A DNA stretch of 64,000 bases, taken from Linum tenue (Eukaryota; Streptophyta; Magnoliopsida; Malpighiales; Linaceae). A program made the translations under genes and the position numbers. The stretch covers positions 16,018,150 to 16,082,149 of the forward strand of contig CAMGYJ010000004.1 in assembly GCA_946122785.1 (NCBI GenBank), given 5' to 3'. Below, piece after piece: positions 53,996 to 64,000 of the stretch. The stretch's first letter is position 1, and every line of letters begins with the position of its first letter. Below the pieces are notes generated by a model. That model searched no databases and had not been told where the DNA came from. It was given only the letters and a program-made list of their open reading frames with translations.

Positions 53996-55528
53996 TCACT
54001 CTCCAGCTTCAAACTCGGCATGATCCACCACTCCAAGCTTGGCCCTCATCAGCTGAAAGGTCTCAAGTTTCAGGGCCTTAGTCTTCACATCTGCAATTTG
54101 TTCATAGGTCCTGCAATGCTCCATTGTCACCACTCCATTGTTGGCCAGCTCTCTTAAGAAGTGGAAACAAACATCTATGTGCTTGCTTCTGCCGTGTAAA
54201 ACTAGATTTCTGGATAACTTTGTGGCTGAGCTATTGTCACAGAAAATCCTTGTTGCTGTATCCACACTACTCTTCCATCCAAATTGCTCTAGTATTCTCC
54301 TCAACCAGACACACTGGGCAGCACTGAAAGAAGCTGCCACGAACTCTGCCTCAGTGGTTGAAAGAGTGACCACAGGCTGTTTCTTGGATGCCCATGAAAC
54401 CACCCCTCCTGCAAGAAAGAAAGCATAACCACTTGTGCTTTTCCTATCGTCCACATCACCTGTATAATCGCTGTCAGTGTAGCCAATCAACTCTCCTCCT
54501 TCTACTCCCCTTCTGTACCAAATGCCATGCTCCATACTCCCTTTCACATACCTCAAAATTCGCTTAGCAGCCAACATGTGTTGCCTGGTGGGGGATTCCA
54601 TAAATCTGCTAAGCAGACACACAGAATACATCAGATCAGGTCTGGTGGCAGTTATATAAAGGAGACTGCCAATTAGTTTCTTGTACTCAGTGGCATCTGT
54701 GGGCACTCCATCTCCTGCTTTAGACAGCTTGATCCTAGACCCGATCGGATTATTGATATGATTGCAGCTTGACAGGTTAAATCTCTCCAGCAACTCTTTT
54801 GCATATTTCTGTTGGCAAATGAAAATCCCTGCATCTCCTTGGATTACTTCGACGCCAAGGAAATACCTCATCCTTCCCAAGTCTGTCATTTCAAATTCAG
54901 TTTGCATAGAACTCTTGAACTCCTGAATGAGCTGAGGATTGCTGCTGGTGCACATCAAGTCATCCACATAGATGTTCACTATTAGAATATCAGCTCCAAC
55001 CTTCTTTATGAACAATGTGTGTTCATATGAGCTTCTCTGAAACCCATTCTGCAGAAAATAAGTCTCTATTCTACTGTACCAAGCTCGAGGGGCTTGTTTC
55101 AAGCCATACAGAGCTTTCCTCAACCTGTACACTTTTGATTCCTCCCCAGCAAGCACAAACCCTTGTGGTTGCTCTACATAAACCTCCTCAGACAGTTCAC
55201 CATATAGGAAAGCAGACTTAACATCTAACTGATGAACTTCAAACCCATGGAATGCAGCATAGGCCAGAAGAGCTCTAATAGTATCCCATCTAGCAACAGG
55301 AGCAAATACCTCAGTGTAGTCGATTCCATGTCTCTGAGAGTATCCCTTTGCTACCAGCCTGACCTTGCGTTTGTCTAAAGAGCCATCTTCCTTTTGTTTT
55401 GACTTGTACACCCACTTTAGGCCAATACCATCCTGCCTGCTCATCAAACACCACATCTCGGCTGACCACCACTTTCTTGGTGGCTGGGTTGTATAACTTG
55501 TAGGCCTTAGACTCCACAGAAATGCCAA
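53996..55528 (-). CDS. pol: copia reverse transcriptase and RNase H
   Basis: The real homology starts at GIGLKWVYKSK (about residue 34 of this frame); residues before that are read in the wrong frame. RT motifs include VRLVAKGYSQ, LDVKSAFLYGELSEEVYVEQ (catalytic Asp) and YVDD at 187-190. RNase H has YTDSDYTGD, STTEAEF and RSKHIDV. The start of the RT domain (the usual N.TW.LV.LP segment) is absent, and integrase joins almost directly to KWVYK, so a segment has been lost. The RT core itself is intact. Confidence 0.88.
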   Translation of the reverse strand: MAFLWSLRPTSYTTQPPRKWWSAEMWCLMSRQDGIGLKWVYKSKQKEDGSLDKRKVRLVAKGYSQRHGIDYTEVFAPVARWDTIRALLAYAAFHGFEVHQLDVKSAFLYGELSEEVYVEQPQGFVLAGEESKVYRLRKALYGLKQAPRAWYSRIETYFLQNGFQRSSYEHTLFIKKVGADILIVNIYVDDLMCTSSNPQLIQEFKSSMQTEFEMTDLGRMRYFLGVEVIQGDAGIFICQQKYAKELLERFNLSSCNHINNPIGSRIKLSKAGDGVPTDATEYKKLIGSLLYITATRPDLMYSVCLLSRFMESPTRQHMLAAKRILRYVKGSMEHGIWYRRGVEGGELIGYTDSDYTGDVDDRKSTSGYAFFLAGGVVSWASKKQPVVTLSTTEAEFVAASFSAAQCVWLRRILEQFGWKSSVDTATRIFCDNSSATKLSRNLVLHGRSKHIDVCFHFLRELANNGVVTMEHCRTYEQIADVKTKALKLETFQLMRAKLGVVDHAEFEAGE

Positions 55529-57641
55529 GAAAATAGCATTTAGTGCTCTTGCTATCTAGTTTCTTTCGCTGCTGATCTGGAACATGTACATAAGAGACGC
55601 ATCCAAAGACCTTAAAATGAGAGACTGAGGGGGGTTTCCCAGTCCATAGCTCCTGTGGTGTCTTACCCTGATTTGCTGTGGTTGGACTCCTGTTTGTGAC
55701 ATGAGTTGTCCAAGCAACAGCCTCAGGCCAAAAGAGAGCAGGAACCTTGTTCTCTTCTAAAACACACCTGACTATATTCATTATGGTGCGATTCTTTCTT
55801 TCTGCCACCCCATTCTGCTGTGGGGTAAGAGCTGCAGTCAATTGTCTTCTTATTCTTTCTTCTTCACAGAGCTCTTTAAACTCATTCAACAAGAACTCCC
55901 CACCTCTGTCAGTTCTCAAGCACACAATGGGAAGACCTGTCTCTTTTTCAACCTGTGTTTTGAACTTCTTGAACAGTCCTAGTGTTTCAGACTTTGCATT
56001 CATAAAGAAAGTCCAAAGTTTCCTACTGAAATCATCCGTTATAGTTAGGATGTACCTCTTTCCTCCATTAGAAACTGGAGTTATGGGTCCACACAAGTCA
56101 TCATGGATCAATTGAAGCGTTTGTGATGCCCTCCAGGTGTTCTTCTTTGGAAATGACAACCTGTGTTGTTTGCCTACCAGACAGGTTTGACAAACTCCAC
56201 TCTCCCCTTTCAGTTCTGGCAAGTCAGCTACCAGATCTTTCTTCTTCAAGAGCAGCAGGTTTTGATAGCTCAGGTGGCCAAACCTCCTGTGCCAGAGGGA
56301 ATTCTCTTTGTTGCTGTCTGTTTGTAAGCACTGATGACCCTGACCTTCTGTCCAGTCAGCTTGGAGAGCAAATATTCGGTTAGACTTCATCTGGGTTTGC
56401 AACAGCAAACCCTTGCCCTCATGAAACAATTTGCAGTATCCTTCTTTGATTAGAAAAGAGATCCCCTTTTCTTGTAGTTGTCCAACACTCAGCAAGCTTG
56501 TCTTCAACCCTGGCACATAGAAGACTTCCTGGATCATCAGAGAGACCTGATTGATCATCAACTTCACAGACCCTTTTCCAACAGCTTCCAGCCTCGAATC
56601 ATTGCCAAGCCTCACATTGCACCTAAAGGTAGTGTCAATGGAAGTAAACCAGCTCTTGTTCCCAGTCATGTGGTTGCTGCAGCCTGAATCAAGGAACCAC
56701 CAGGTTCTTCCATCTGCTGCCTTTTCTTTGCCATCATGGGTGTCTTCAACAGCTCCCATCAGACTTGCTACCTCCTGCCTTGATTCAGTCCCTTCTTGAT
56801 AAGTGCAGGCCATTAACAAAACATCTTCTTTCATGTCTCCATGTGATCTGTCCTGTGAGGTCTGATAGCTGGAGTAGTGAGCTTGCTGGTTCGAATACCA
56901 TTCTGGGCATTCAGCTTTGTAGTGTCCAAGTTTATGACACTTGAAGCACTCCACAGCTTCTCTGTTCCAACTTCTTCCTCCCCTGCCTCTTCCACGTCCA
57001 GGAGACCCTGCAAAACCACCTCTTCCAAAGCCTCTAGCTCCCCTGCCTCCAAACTCATGAGTGGTTTGAAGGGCTTGATCATCCTCAGCTGCACCTCGCC
57101 TATGAAACTTTTGCTCATGAACAACCAAGGAACTTTGCAAAGCATCGACTGTTAGCATCTCAATATCCTTGGACTCCTCGATTGAACATACCACGTAATT
57201 AAACTTTTCAGTCAATGTTCTTAAAATCTTCTCCACAATCTGCACATCAGTCAGATTCTCTCCACAGCTTCTCATTGAGTTGGTAACAACCATGACTCGG
57301 CCAAAATATTCTGTAATGGTTTCTCCCTCTTTCATCTCTAACAGTTCATAACTTCTCCTAAGTGCCTGAAGCTGAGCCTTTTGGACTCGAGCACTACCCT
57401 GAAACTTCAACTTCATTGAATCCCAGAGTTCTTTTGTTGTGTTCTTCTTAGTAATTGTTTTAAGAATTACCTTATCAATCGAACTGAAGAGGTAGTTCTT
57501 GGCCTTCAGATCCCTAAGCTTCAAATCATCCAGGGACTTCTGCTCTACCTCCGAGAGCCTTTCACCTCCAGCTGGTTCCTTATATCCTTCGCTTACAACA
57601 TGCCAGTACTCCTTCGATCGAAGGAGGTTCTCCATCAGCAA
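55436..57641 (-). CDS. gag-pol: copia gag-protease-integrase polyprotein
   Basis: Frame from 57641. UBN2-type gag at 1-190, zinc knuckle CFKCHKLGHYKAEC at 232-245, protease active site LDSGCSNHMTG at 317-327, integrase zinc-binding H451/H455/C484/C487, and catalytic D515, D578 and E614 with the D-D-35-E spacing. It ends coherently at VVFDEQAG (about 55436); the last 40 residues of the open frame are out-of-frame RT. Gag probably began at ATG 57709 (minus), but a one-base deletion near 57650 separates that start (MSENSSFAQVCVPKFDGDFE) from this frame. Confidence 0.88.
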
Positions 57642-57877
57642 ACTCAGTGTTCAAAGTCACCATCAAACTTTGGAACGCACACCTGTGCAAAGCTGCTGTT
57701 TTCACTCATTTTCAGATCTCACCAAACACACTCTTGGCACAATTAGCAGTGCTCAACTCTCCCCAGATCAATAATGCCTCGCAATAAACACTCGTGTTTC
57801 CCCCTACAAGCAACCCTCTTTGCTTGTAGTCTGATCGCACTTCACACTCTTTAGGGTTTCTTGGTTACAGCTTGCAC

Positions 57878-57891
57878 TGGCTCTGATACCA
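57878..57891 (-). promoter_or_regulatory. copia primer binding site (iMet)
   Basis: TGGTATCAGAGCCA on the minus strand, three bases from the 5' LTR, matches the 3' end of initiator tRNA-Met, the standard primer of plant copia elements. Confidence 0.85.
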
Positions 57892-57894
57892 CAA

Positions 57895-58253
57895 TGAAAG
57901 CCAAAAATACTGTAATCTGACATTTTGTTTATTGATAGATGGAGAGTTTATATACACAAGTGACCCAAGGGAATCGGCCTCAACAAACGACCTCAATCCC
58001 ACTCTCCTGCAGATCTGCAACAAAACTAACTACCAGCTGAAAACTAGCTCAAGCTGGTTTAACAACGGTCACTGGCCACTTTGACCAAATTCAAAGACTA
58101 AGTACTAAATTGGAAAAACACCAAACGACACAGTTTTATTTGGACTCAGACCAAATGAACTTAAACTCAAAATACTGGCGCCAAACTCCTTCAACCATCT
58201 CAGCCTTCTTCACAAAGCCTCCCCTGATCTAGAAGAGGTCTTCTTGTCCAACA
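57895..58253 (-). repeat. copia 5' LTR
   Basis: 359 bp, TGTTGGAC...GGCTTTCA on the minus strand. A TATATAAA box lies near plus-strand 57946-57953. Followed by TSD CTCCG at 58254-58258. Confidence 0.92.
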
Positions 58254-58315
58254 CTCCGTTCATCCCTTAATCCGAATCCGAAGCTGAAAGGTTAAATCTG
58301 CGATCAACAATATAG

Positions 58316-58322
58316 TATATAG
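58316..58322 (+). promoter_or_regulatory. putative TATA box of the kinase gene
   Basis: TATATAG lies about 87 bp before the ATG at 58409, in the short host spacer between the copia TSD and the gene. Confidence 0.4.
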
Positions 58323-58408
58323 AGCCTCTCACTTGCCAATTTCCCACTCTGTTTCCTCTTTTCTTAACTCTGCTTTTTACTTGCCCTGCTTTCCTTTCGA
58401 TTCCGACG

Positions 58409-59377
58409 ATGGCGTGGAGGCGAGGAGATTGTATCGGAAAGGGAGGTTATGGGGAGGTGTTTATCGCCATCCCAAGCAACCCCGCCTTCAAGACGATGGC
58501 CGTGAAATCAGTTCCGAAAGAGAATGCCGCCTCTCTCTTGATCGAGTACCAAATTCTGGAGAAGCTTCGCGACGTCCCGGGAGTGGTGCAAACCTTCGGC
58601 CTCGAAACCAGAGAATCGGAACCCAGAAGCGGCGGCGGAAGAAGAACGTACAACCTGCTAATGGAACTCTCGCCCAGAGGATCTCTCGTGAATTTGATCG
58701 CTGATTACTCCCTGCTATCGGGAATCCCGGAATCCCATGTCAGAGGCTACGCGAGAATGATTCTTCGCGCCCTGTCGTCAATCCATTCGCTTGGATTCAT
58801 CCACTGCGACATTAAACCCGACAATGTCCTGGTTTTCCCCGCCGGAAACATGGGAGGACAGTCAGAGAGCCTCTTCGAATTGAAGATTGCGGATTTCAGG
58901 CTGGCGACGGAGACTTGGAAATTGGGTCCCGGGAGCAGGATATTCACGGGGACGCTGAGGTATATGCCGCCAGAGGCGGCGGTGGAAGGGCAGGTTTCGC
59001 CGGCGATGGACGTATGGGGGTTGGGCTGCACTGTGGTGGAGATGCTGACGGGGAATTTGCCGTGGAGCAGATTCAAGGAGGATGGAGAGGTGTTGAGGGA
59101 AATTGTGGCAGGCCGGACGCCGGAGATTCCAGAGTGGTTGTCGGCGAAGGGGAAGGATTTCTTGAGCAAGTGTTTTGCCAGGGATCCCAATCACCGGCTG
59201 CATGTTGAGATGTTTCTCAAGCATCCCTTCGTGGCGGATTATGGTGTCATCGGCGACCGGAGGACGAAGACGGCGGCGGTGTTCGGTGGAGGAGGAATGG
59301 AGATGCAGAGATCGCCGGTTGCTGTGCGTCCTCGTCAGTTGTTTCAGTCAGGAAGAGCTGCTGCTTTGATGTGTTGA
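58409..59377 (+). CDS. MAPKKK-like Ser/Thr protein kinase, single exon
   Basis: 322 aa, almost only a kinase domain. Glycine loop IGKGGYGEV (9-17), Lys33 (MAVKSV), catalytic loop IHCDIKPDN (131-139), Asp162 in DFR, PPE at 187-189 in place of APE, DVWGLG (201-206), and Arg263. Cys in HCD is common in the plant MAPKKK17/18/20-like group, which also has few introns and short tails, so I place it there. Arg in place of the glycine of DFG is unusual. The start is the first ATG and lies four codons before the kinase core. The frame is intact with no stops. No signal peptide or membrane segment, so a cytosolic or nuclear protein is likely. The C-terminal 40 residues are basic and not recognised. It lies 155 bp from the copia insertion. 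Confidence 0.85.
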   Translation: MAWRRGDCIGKGGYGEVFIAIPSNPAFKTMAVKSVPKENAASLLIEYQILEKLRDVPGVVQTFGLETRESEPRSGGGRRTYNLLMELSPRGSLVNLIADYSLLSGIPESHVRGYARMILRALSSIHSLGFIHCDIKPDNVLVFPAGNMGGQSESLFELKIADFRLATETWKLGPGSRIFTGTLRYMPPEAAVEGQVSPAMDVWGLGCTVVEMLTGNLPWSRFKEDGEVLREIVAGRTPEIPEWLSAKGKDFLSKCFARDPNHRLHVEMFLKHPFVADYGVIGDRRTKTAAVFGGGGMEMQRSPVAVRPRQLFQSGRAAALMC

Positions 59378-59908
59378 TTAGGCTTCAAATAGAGCTGAGA
59401 AGTTTTGGCCAGTTTAGAAGATAGAGCTGATTAATTAGTTTTAGTTATTAGTAGTAACTAGGCAAAATTGAGCCGCGCTATCGTAGCGGCTTTCAACGGA
59501 GTTTTGGTTTGTTGTTTACCATCCCATGAAAACCATTTATTTTTAGGTTTATTTTTAAAATTTTCCTCGTCAGGAAATAATAACATTTTTCCTGAGCAAA
59601 CAATAAAAATTGTAAAACGCCTCAATTGACAGCTAGTCTTTTCCTCTGTCGCTGGCTCGTTCCATCTCGGACCTTTATTTGTACGGATGACAAGTGAATG
59701 ACTTCATAAATATAAATAGGATAGTTAGTAAATATTTCATTTAATATATAGATTGACCTACTTATTTTATGCATTTAAATATTTCATTTTCGTATTAATG
59801 TCAAATTATTTTATTTTTATCTATATAATGGCTCTCATACTATATACTTATAATTCTATATAACACCTTTAATAACCTATTTAAACGTATCATATTTCAC
59901 CCAAAACT
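59378..59908. other. 3' flank of the kinase, no gene seen
   Basis: Contains TGAGCCGCGCTATCGTAGCGGCTTTCA near 59469-59495, whose arms AGCCGC/GCGGCT pair across about nine bases, then AT-rich DNA. Confidence 0.4.
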
Positions 59909-59916
59909 CTCATACT

Positions 59917-60381
59917 CAAGGTTGTCAACCCGCGAGTCGATCACTGATTGTCGCATTTTGACCTAACCTGGTGAGAAAAATGGGCCGCACACACGCCGGG
60001 TCGACCCGCTGTAAGATTGCCGGGTTGTAGGTCATACAATGTCCTTTTTCCATTTGGTTTGTGAAATGTCCCTATTCTTCGATTTTCCTCTTCTCTTAAC
60101 CCTATTTTTTGAATTCTAAGTTGAACATTTGAATATTGATGTCATATAAGTGTGTGTTAATTTTCACTATATGTTGGATTCACATACAACATGTTACTTT
60201 GGTGTAATTTTATATGTTATTGCTCATATGTTAGATGAGGTTTGATATAATTTATAAATGTATGAACAATATAATGACTTATTCATTTATCCGGACTAAA
60301 ACGGACAAAAACAATAAGACTATTAACCCTCAACCCACTTACTCAATCAGACTAACATGCTAAATTGGGTAGACAACCTTG
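59917..60381. mobile_element. hAT-type MITE
   Basis: Perfect 8-bp TSD CTCATACT at 59909-59916 and 60382-60389. TIRs CAAGGTTGTCAACCC and CAAGGTTGTCTACCC (right end inverted). 465 bp, non-coding. Confidence 0.88.
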
Positions 60382-61177
60382 CTCATACTACTCGTCCCTT
60401 ATTTGACCACCTAATAATTGTTATCTCCTTCCTTCTCCTACTAGTCGACCTCCCTCTCAATTACTCCTCATAAACATAATAATTATAAAATGTCCCAAAC
60501 CTACCTTAAGTTGCCGAATATAGGCGTAACTAATAATTCCCACCATAGTGCCACGCGGCGATGATGTGTCATGCGGGTCAGAAAAAGAAAAATGACAATG
60601 GTGCAAAGTAGCAGATCCCTTATGCAACAGTAGTCTCATTGTAACTTTATGACTAGTACTAGTACTAGTATGATGATGGGGGATTAGAGCATCTCCATCC
60701 CATTACTTATTGCTATTGCTTATTCAGTGAAATCCTCTGTGGCAATAACTTTAAACAATTGCAAGGATGTAACACTTCTTTCTTATTTAGCAAGATTGCT
60801 AAATAAACAATCCCCTTTTGCAATGCCACATAAGCAATTGGGACCCACGCATTCATGCACTCAAATTCTTTCTTTCTTTTCTAATCCACTTTGTGCACAT
60901 AAAATGTTGAACTTAATAATTCTTGTGCTTATGATTTGTTTAAGTTGTTAATAAATTAAAATTATAAATTATATTTTAATTATATTAAACATGAAAACTT
61001 AATACAAAGATGTATAGTTAATGATTGAAGATCCATGCACAAAACTAGAAAGAAATCACACTAAAAATACACACCATTCATATTACATGAAGAAAGCAAA
61101 CAAATTTATGCAAAATACACACCCACAACAATTATTCAAGGACTTAATGAAAATCATACATAGGATTAGAAAATAAA

Positions 61178-62529
61178 TCAAATTATTACAAACAAGTTTG
61201 ACTTCAGTTTTTTCCCAAATACTTTTGCATTTGTAGATGATATAACATTTTTTGCTCTTCCGTCATTATTATTGGCATCTCCATCAATTTGATTGCTAAC
61301 ATATCTCTGGCGTGTTTCTTGCTTCCTCTCTCGTTCTTCCCTTTTCCTCTGTCGCTCCTTCTGTAACTTTATCTTTGCCTCCATAGCCATATTGTACTTC
61401 TTTAATTCCTCAACCTTTCCCATTTCGAGGTTAAATTGTTGTTGTATTGCTAGCTCGAGACTTTCTACTGACTCAAACGACATAGATTTCCCACCCACCC
61501 CACCCCCCCTTTATCCTTTGAAGCTTTCCTTCCTGGTGGACGAGAATGAGAAACAGCTTCTGGGTCTCTAGTGGGTGGCATGCTTGCATTTGAAATGAAG
61601 AGGTGTATTCACCAGATGCAGTATTCTTAGTCCTCTTTGATCCTCTATCTTCCTCGAGACCAACTTCTTTATCTTTCTCAATTTGGCTAGACCATTTCTC
61701 CTCATCCTTTAACACATCCCAAGAATGCATAAAATTGAAATCATTATCTTCTAATGCACGGTATAATGCCTTTGCGTTGTTCTTTTTGTCTACCTCGTTT
61801 ATCCCACTTTCCCTTCGGTGTTGAACTTGTGCATAACAACCAACGAACTTTGACACTGAATGGTTTAATCTAGTCCAACGATTCATCAGACTTTGCTTAT
61901 TCCTTCGGCCTTGGGAGGTCTTATGATAGGTGTCATAGTATTCCCCAATACGATTCCAGAAGTTGTTGTTCTTTTGATTTATGCCAATTTCTCCATCTTT
62001 GCTGATGTTGTGCCACGCACTACATAACAAAGTGTCATCTTCAGTAGTCCAACGAACTCTTTCTTTCTTGCTTTCTTCGTGTCGAACTTGTTGGGGCGTT
62101 CCTTGACTGCAATATTCTTGGATATTGAGGAGTTTGAAACTCAGTAGGAATGGTTTGAGGAATTGGAGCCTCATTTGGTGACCGTCGAGAGGAAATATTT
62201 GATATTGGCATTTGTGAGTAATTTTGTTGGAAATATAGATGGCTGGAATTTGGATACATGGGCATATGAAAATTTCCTTGACTTAAAAAATAAGGAGAAT
62301 TCATATAGGGGATAGGAAAATGGTTAAGAGGAGATTGTGGCTCTTGACTCTCATTACTTGAAACATTAGATGAACCTTGTGAGAAGGGAAAAAAATGGAT
62401 TGTAGGATGGACGCGATGGATCCATTTCTTCCCAAATAATGAAAAGTTTGAAAGAAGAGGAGAAGAAAGAAGACGACTAGTAATGCGTAATAGGTTGAGA
62501 GCATTACCTATTTGTTCATGACTCCACAC
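61178..62529 (-). pseudogene. PIF/Harbinger ORF1 (MYB/SANT-like DNA-binding protein), frameshifted
   Basis: Read on the minus strand in three frames: 62529 to about 62090 (Ser/Pro/Asn-rich N-terminus), about 62090 to 61500 (trihelix/MYB-like domain with RVRWTTEDDTLLCSAWHNIS, NNNFWNRIGEYYD, RNKQSLMNRWTRLNHSVSKF, then ALEDNDFNFMHSWDVLKDEEKW), and 61498-61178 (C-terminal coiled coil with ESLELAIQQQFNLEMGKVEE, KERQRKREERERKQE). Two frameshifts, near 62090 and 61500, break it. In this superfamily ORF1 helps the transposase enter the nucleus and bind DNA. Its order and divergent orientation to ORF2 are standard. Confidence 0.8.
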
Positions 62530-62619
62530 TATATATAGATAAATAAAATAAATCTACAAAGAACAATGCTATCACTTCCCTAGCTCACTCACCAAAATAA
62601 TTGAGTAGTCCATTGGGTT

Positions 62620-62760
62620 GAGTAGTGAATTGTCACTTCCCTGTCAGCAAAATAATTGATCATTTTTGAACCGTTAATTTGAGTAGTGAATTGTCACTTC
62701 CCTGTCAGCAAAATAATTGATAAGTTTTTCACCACTCAATGTCAGTGAATTGTCACTTCA
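62620..62760. repeat. about 60-bp repeat between divergent ORFs
   Basis: GAGTAGTGAATTGTCACTTCCCTGTCAGC with AAAATAATTGAT starts at 62620 and 62681, with a partial third copy (AGTGAATTGTCACTTC) at 62744. It occupies the shared upstream region of the two transposon genes. Confidence 0.75.
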
Positions 62761-62942
62761 TTGTAAGAGCACTATGCAAGTAACTTTGTCAGAAGTAGTG
62801 TATAAAGACACCCATTTTATCACTTGAAAATAATAAAAGTAAGAAATAAAAAAGGTGCACTTTTCATCAATAAATTGTATCCATATATTCAGCATTGTAG
62901 TTTCATTCTTCTCACCATTCTCAAAAGATAACTCATTCAAAG

Positions 62943-64000
62943 ATGAATTCTTCTTCTTCGTCGTCATCTTCTTCTAGTTCAGAGAATCCATTTGAGGAAA
63001 TCATAGTCCAGTGGGCAACAGATGATTCATACTCCAAACTTATGCAACAATATGTTCAAATCAAAAGGCAGCAAATAGAAGATGAAGCCTCGTCTTCAAG
63101 ACGTCCAAGGAGATACATTGAGAGGGGTCGTGAAGATGCACATCAGCGCCTATACCAAGTCTACTTCTCTGAGACTCCCACATACACTGATGATATGTTT
63201 CGGCGTAGATTTCGAATGCAAAAACATTTGTTTCTTCGCATAGGCGAAGGTGTGATGAAGTATGCTCCTTACTTCAAGAACAATATTGATGCTGTTGGCA
63301 GAACAAGTCTTTCACACCTAGTGAAGTGTATTGCAAGCTTATGGTGTGGCGGCAGACAACGTTGATGAGTATTTACGGATCGGGGAGACGACTACAACAA
63401 AATGTGTCAAAAGATTTGTAAAAGCTGTCATTGCTACTTTTGGAGATGAATACTTGAGGAGGCCAAATGCTGAAGATATCGAAAAATTGCTTCATGTAGG
63501 TCAGCAACGAGGTTTTCCAGGTATCTTAGGCTTTATTGACTGTATGCACTGGGAATGGAAAAATTGTCCTGTTGCATGGCAAGGTCAATATGCTAGAGGA
63601 GATCATAAAACTCCTACTATTATGCTAGAAGCTGTAGCTTCACAAGATCTATGGATATGACATGCGTTTTTTGGTCTTCCAGATACATTGAATGATATCA
63701 ACGTATTAGATCGATCCCCAGTTTTTCATGAAGTATTAGAAGGGAGAGCACCAGAAGTTAACTATTACGTCAATGGAAAAAGTTACAACTTGGGCTACTA
63801 CCTCAATGATGGAATCTATCCAAACTGGGCAACCTTTGTTAAGTCAATCCCGCTGCCACAAGGACCGAAACATAAATTATTTGCTAAGAAGCAAGAGTCA
63901 GTCGGAGGAGATGTCGAGAGAGCATTTGGGGTGATGCAATCACGATTCGCCATCGATAGTAACCCGACACGGGTACGATGCAAGAAGAAAATCGGGGAAA
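62943..64000 (+). pseudogene. PIF/Harbinger DDE transposase, partial and broken
   Basis: Starts with a serine run (ATG 62943), then FRRRFRMQKHLFLRI and HLVKCIASL. A small deletion near 63340 shifts the frame, which resumes as YGVAADNVDEYLRIGETTT. The first catalytic Asp lies in LGFIDCMHWEWKNCP. A TGA at 63658-63660 replaces the Trp expected in WI(W)HAFFG. The frame then continues with YLNDGIYPNWATFVKSIPLP (second Asp) and GDVERAFGVMQSRFAI (Glu). The DDE residues are present, but the frameshift and the stop rule out a full product. The C-terminus lies beyond the window. Confidence 0.85.

Larger units (their letters stand above)
40841..58253 (-). mobile_element. Ty1/copia retrotransposon (minus strand), split by a nested array
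   Basis: The right LTR (its 5' LTR) is 57895-58253, 359 bp. The other LTR is 40841-40978 plus 53735-53955, also 359 bp, split by the Athila-like array. The perfect TSD CTCCG lies at 40836-40840 and 58254-58258. The PBS TGGTATCAGAGCCA (minus strand, beside the 5' LTR) matches initiator tRNA-Met. By eye the LTRs differ at six positions. Internal ORFs give gag, protease and integrase, then RT and RNase H. The element is defective: a frameshift near the gag start and a deletion between integrase and RT. Confidence 0.92.
60687..64000. mobile_element. PIF/Harbinger transposon, degenerate, runs off the window
   Basis: A TIR-like start, GAGCATCTCCATCCC, follows TTA (60684-60686), the 3-bp target usual for this superfamily. 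Inside are two divergent genes: a MYB-like ORF1 on the minus strand and a DDE transposase on the plus strand. Both are broken. The right end is not in the window. Confidence 0.75.

Overview
This window is nuclear DNA of a plant, most likely a eudicot. It holds a single-copy-style LRR receptor kinase with one phase-1 intron, a MAPKKK-type kinase, an enolase pseudogene with plant exon structure, plant LINE, Ty1/copia and Athila-like Ty3/gypsy elements, and hAT, Mutator-like and PIF/Harbinger DNA transposons. No bacterial operons, CRISPR arrays or rRNA genes were seen. The species cannot be named from the sequence. Most of the 64 kb is transposon, and many insertions are nested and can be peeled apart by target-site duplications (TSDs).

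Layout. 0.2-3.5 kb: complete non-autonomous LTR retrotransposon without gag or pol (TSD GGTTG). 4.2-12.1 kb: 5'-truncated LINE on the minus strand, split by a 5.7-kb Athila-like element (TSD CCACT) that encodes one unfamiliar 406-aa ORF. 12.1-14.9 kb: enolase pseudogene holding a Mutator-like element in an exon and a hAT element in an intron. 15.75-19.82 kb: near-perfect palindrome with two 2,020-bp arms and a 31-bp spacer. 20.1-24.8 kb: solo LTR, LINE relic and a chain of hAT-type MITEs, one inserted in the TSD of another. 26.5-29.9 kb: RKL1/RLK902-like receptor kinase whose signal peptide codons are split by a 1,015-bp Mutator-like element (10-bp TSD CTTTTATCCC). 30.4-38.3 kb: hAT element, AT-rich repeat block, hAT transposase relic and a long-TIR Mutator-like element with a nested hAT MITE.

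40.84-58.25 kb: Ty1/copia element on the minus strand (TSD CTCCG). Its 3' LTR is interrupted by a tandem array LTR-internal-LTR-internal-LTR of a second Athila-like family (TSD AACTA). Each internal unit keeps gag and protease but has lost RT, RNase H and integrase. The array is related to the 6.1-11.8 kb element; the LTRs of both carry arrays of the palindrome GCACGGCCGTGC. 58.4-59.4 kb: intact single-exon kinase just beyond the nest. 60.7 kb to the end: degenerate PIF/Harbinger element with divergent MYB-like and DDE transposase ORFs, running off the window.

Only two protein-coding host genes are convincing: the receptor kinase, disrupted at its start, and the MAPKKK-like kinase. The rest is transposon history. 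The best leads are the disrupted kinase, the three-LTR array, the large palindrome, and conserved RNA-hairpin architecture shared by the two Athila-like families.
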